A stretch of 42,655 nt of DNA from Peptococcaceae bacterium (GTDB taxonomy: Bacteria > Bacillota > Peptococcia > DRI-13 > PHAD01), in assembly GCA_024655825.1 (NCBI GenBank), contig JANLFJ010000027.1:1-42655 (forward strand), given 5' to 3'. Position numbers and translations under genes: made by a program. Position 1 is the stretch's first letter. Each line of letters begins with the position of its first letter. Below the pieces are notes generated by a model. The model was not told where the DNA came from. It saw only the letters and a list, made by a program, of their open reading frames with translations, and made no database searches. Of this stretch, positions 42,137 through 42,655 are shown one piece after another.

Positions 42137-42655
42137 CTCCCCACCCCCAAACTTCTCTCTCTGTCTAATGTATATTAATGGCAAAGCGGTTTTATTCCCT
42201 GATAAACTTAACAGGCTTCGAGCCTTTGCGTTCCCTTTCATTGCTTTTTCTCCATCTTCTCTGCGCGCAAAGAGGTTTATTCAAGCTTGCAAGTCCATGC
42301 TATCAGGGATTGTCTGTTTTCATTTCGAGCGGGTTTATAGGGACGTCTTGAATCCGGTTCCGCCATGCCGAGCATGAAAAAACAGACGATGAATTGTTTT
42401 CACCGCCTGCCTGCTGAATAATTTTCTTTGAGATTTTAAAAATTTCTCTATCTTTATAAAAGCTGCTCTCGAATGCCTATGGCTTGCTCTTAGCCGGTTT
42501 TTTCACCGTAAGAGTCATTGGCCGGAGGTAACCCAAATCCCGTTTTTCAATATCCTTGCGTGACTTTACTAACGCAATCTGCTCGCCCCTGATTTTCCGT
42601 GTATTTGCAGGGTTTTTCCGTATATATAAACTAACATGAGTTACACTTCAAGACA
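42137..42655. other. Gene-poor end of the window inside the element
   Basis: No convincing gene is seen. GTCTGTTTTCAT (42312-42323) is the near-complement of 42374-42387, an imperfect inverted repeat around 50 bp. On the minus strand an open frame from 42647 to 42477 reads TRKIRGEQIALVKSRKDIEK, then RDLGYLRPMTLTVKKP. It looks protein-like but has no start codon before its middle, so it may be a gene remnant. No SpoIIID N-terminal coding sequence is found here on either strand. Confidence 0.4.

Larger units (their letters stand above)
40265..42655 (-). mobile_element. Serine-recombinase element inserted in spoIIID (partial, skin-like)
   Basis: From the spoIIID break to the window edge lies an element of at least 2.4 kb with a large serine recombinase at its end, reading in the same direction as spoIIID. 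In the sigK skin elements of Bacillus and Clostridioides a similar recombinase at the element end restores the host gene during sporulation. Cargo beyond the window is unknown, and the 5' part of spoIIID is not in view. Confidence 0.7.

Noticed and set aside
42477-42647. Open frame RKIRGEQIALVKSRKDIEK on the minus strand as a gene
   Set aside because: No start codon before its middle and no recognised family; kept only as a possible remnant.
1-42655. CRISPR arrays, tRNA or rRNA genes
   Set aside because: No regularly spaced repeats and no cloverleaf or rRNA sequence were noticed on either strand by eye.

Overview
The window looks like a chromosomal segment of an endospore-forming, flagellated anaerobic Firmicute of the Peptococcaceae / Desulfotomaculum-Pelotomaculum type. 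The grounds are the spoIIID-mbl-flhO-flhP gene order of spore-formers, LCP and TagA/WecG wall-polymer enzymes, surface proteins with copper-amine-oxidase-like stalk domains, and strong AGGAGG ribosome binding sites. The genus is an inference. Nearly every gene is on the minus strand, so transcription runs from high to low coordinates.

Region 1 (about 27.5 kb down to 50 bp) is one long surface-polysaccharide locus. It starts with a winged-helix regulator whose sigma-A promoter has its -10 box between the arms of a perfect 15-bp inverted repeat. Next come enzymes for a UDP-2,3-diacetamido-glucuronic-acid-type sugar (WlbB, WlbC and WlbA types), an epimerase, a second DegT aminotransferase, two asparagine-synthase-like amidotransferases, a methyltransferase, a PglD/NeuD-type acetyltransferase with an abnormal start (G8 tract / ATT codon), a deacetylase-like protein, a formyltransferase and a WbqC protein. 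These are followed by three radical SAM/SPASM proteins (one fused to a methyltransferase), a PD40 beta-propeller, an ABC exporter with two different Wzt-like ATPases and one permease, three glycosyltransferases and a final epimerase. Base composition changes near 21.9 kb: the nucleotide-sugar genes above it are GC-richer and the genes below are AT-rich, suggesting a mosaic locus.

Region 2 (27.5-36.5 kb) holds an O-antigen-ligase-like membrane protein with a TPR tail, a large secreted surface protein behind a roughly 300-nt structured leader, a TagA/WecG glycosyltransferase, two LCP ligases and a small secreted stalk-domain protein. With region 1 this forms a cell-envelope glycan assembly neighbourhood. 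One small plus-strand gene with its own promoter and terminator sits at 36.5 kb.

Region 3 (36.7-40.0 kb) is the conserved mbl-flhO-flhP-rod-binding operon.

Region 4 (40.1-42.66 kb) is the most striking. Just upstream of mbl, where spoIIID belongs, only the C-terminal half of spoIIID remains (40121 to about 40270). Its N-terminal helix-turn-helix half is replaced by an element carrying a large serine recombinase. This resembles the skin element that interrupts sigK in Bacillus and Clostridioides, but in spoIIID. The far end of the element and the 5' half of spoIIID lie outside the window, so developmental excision remains a hypothesis.
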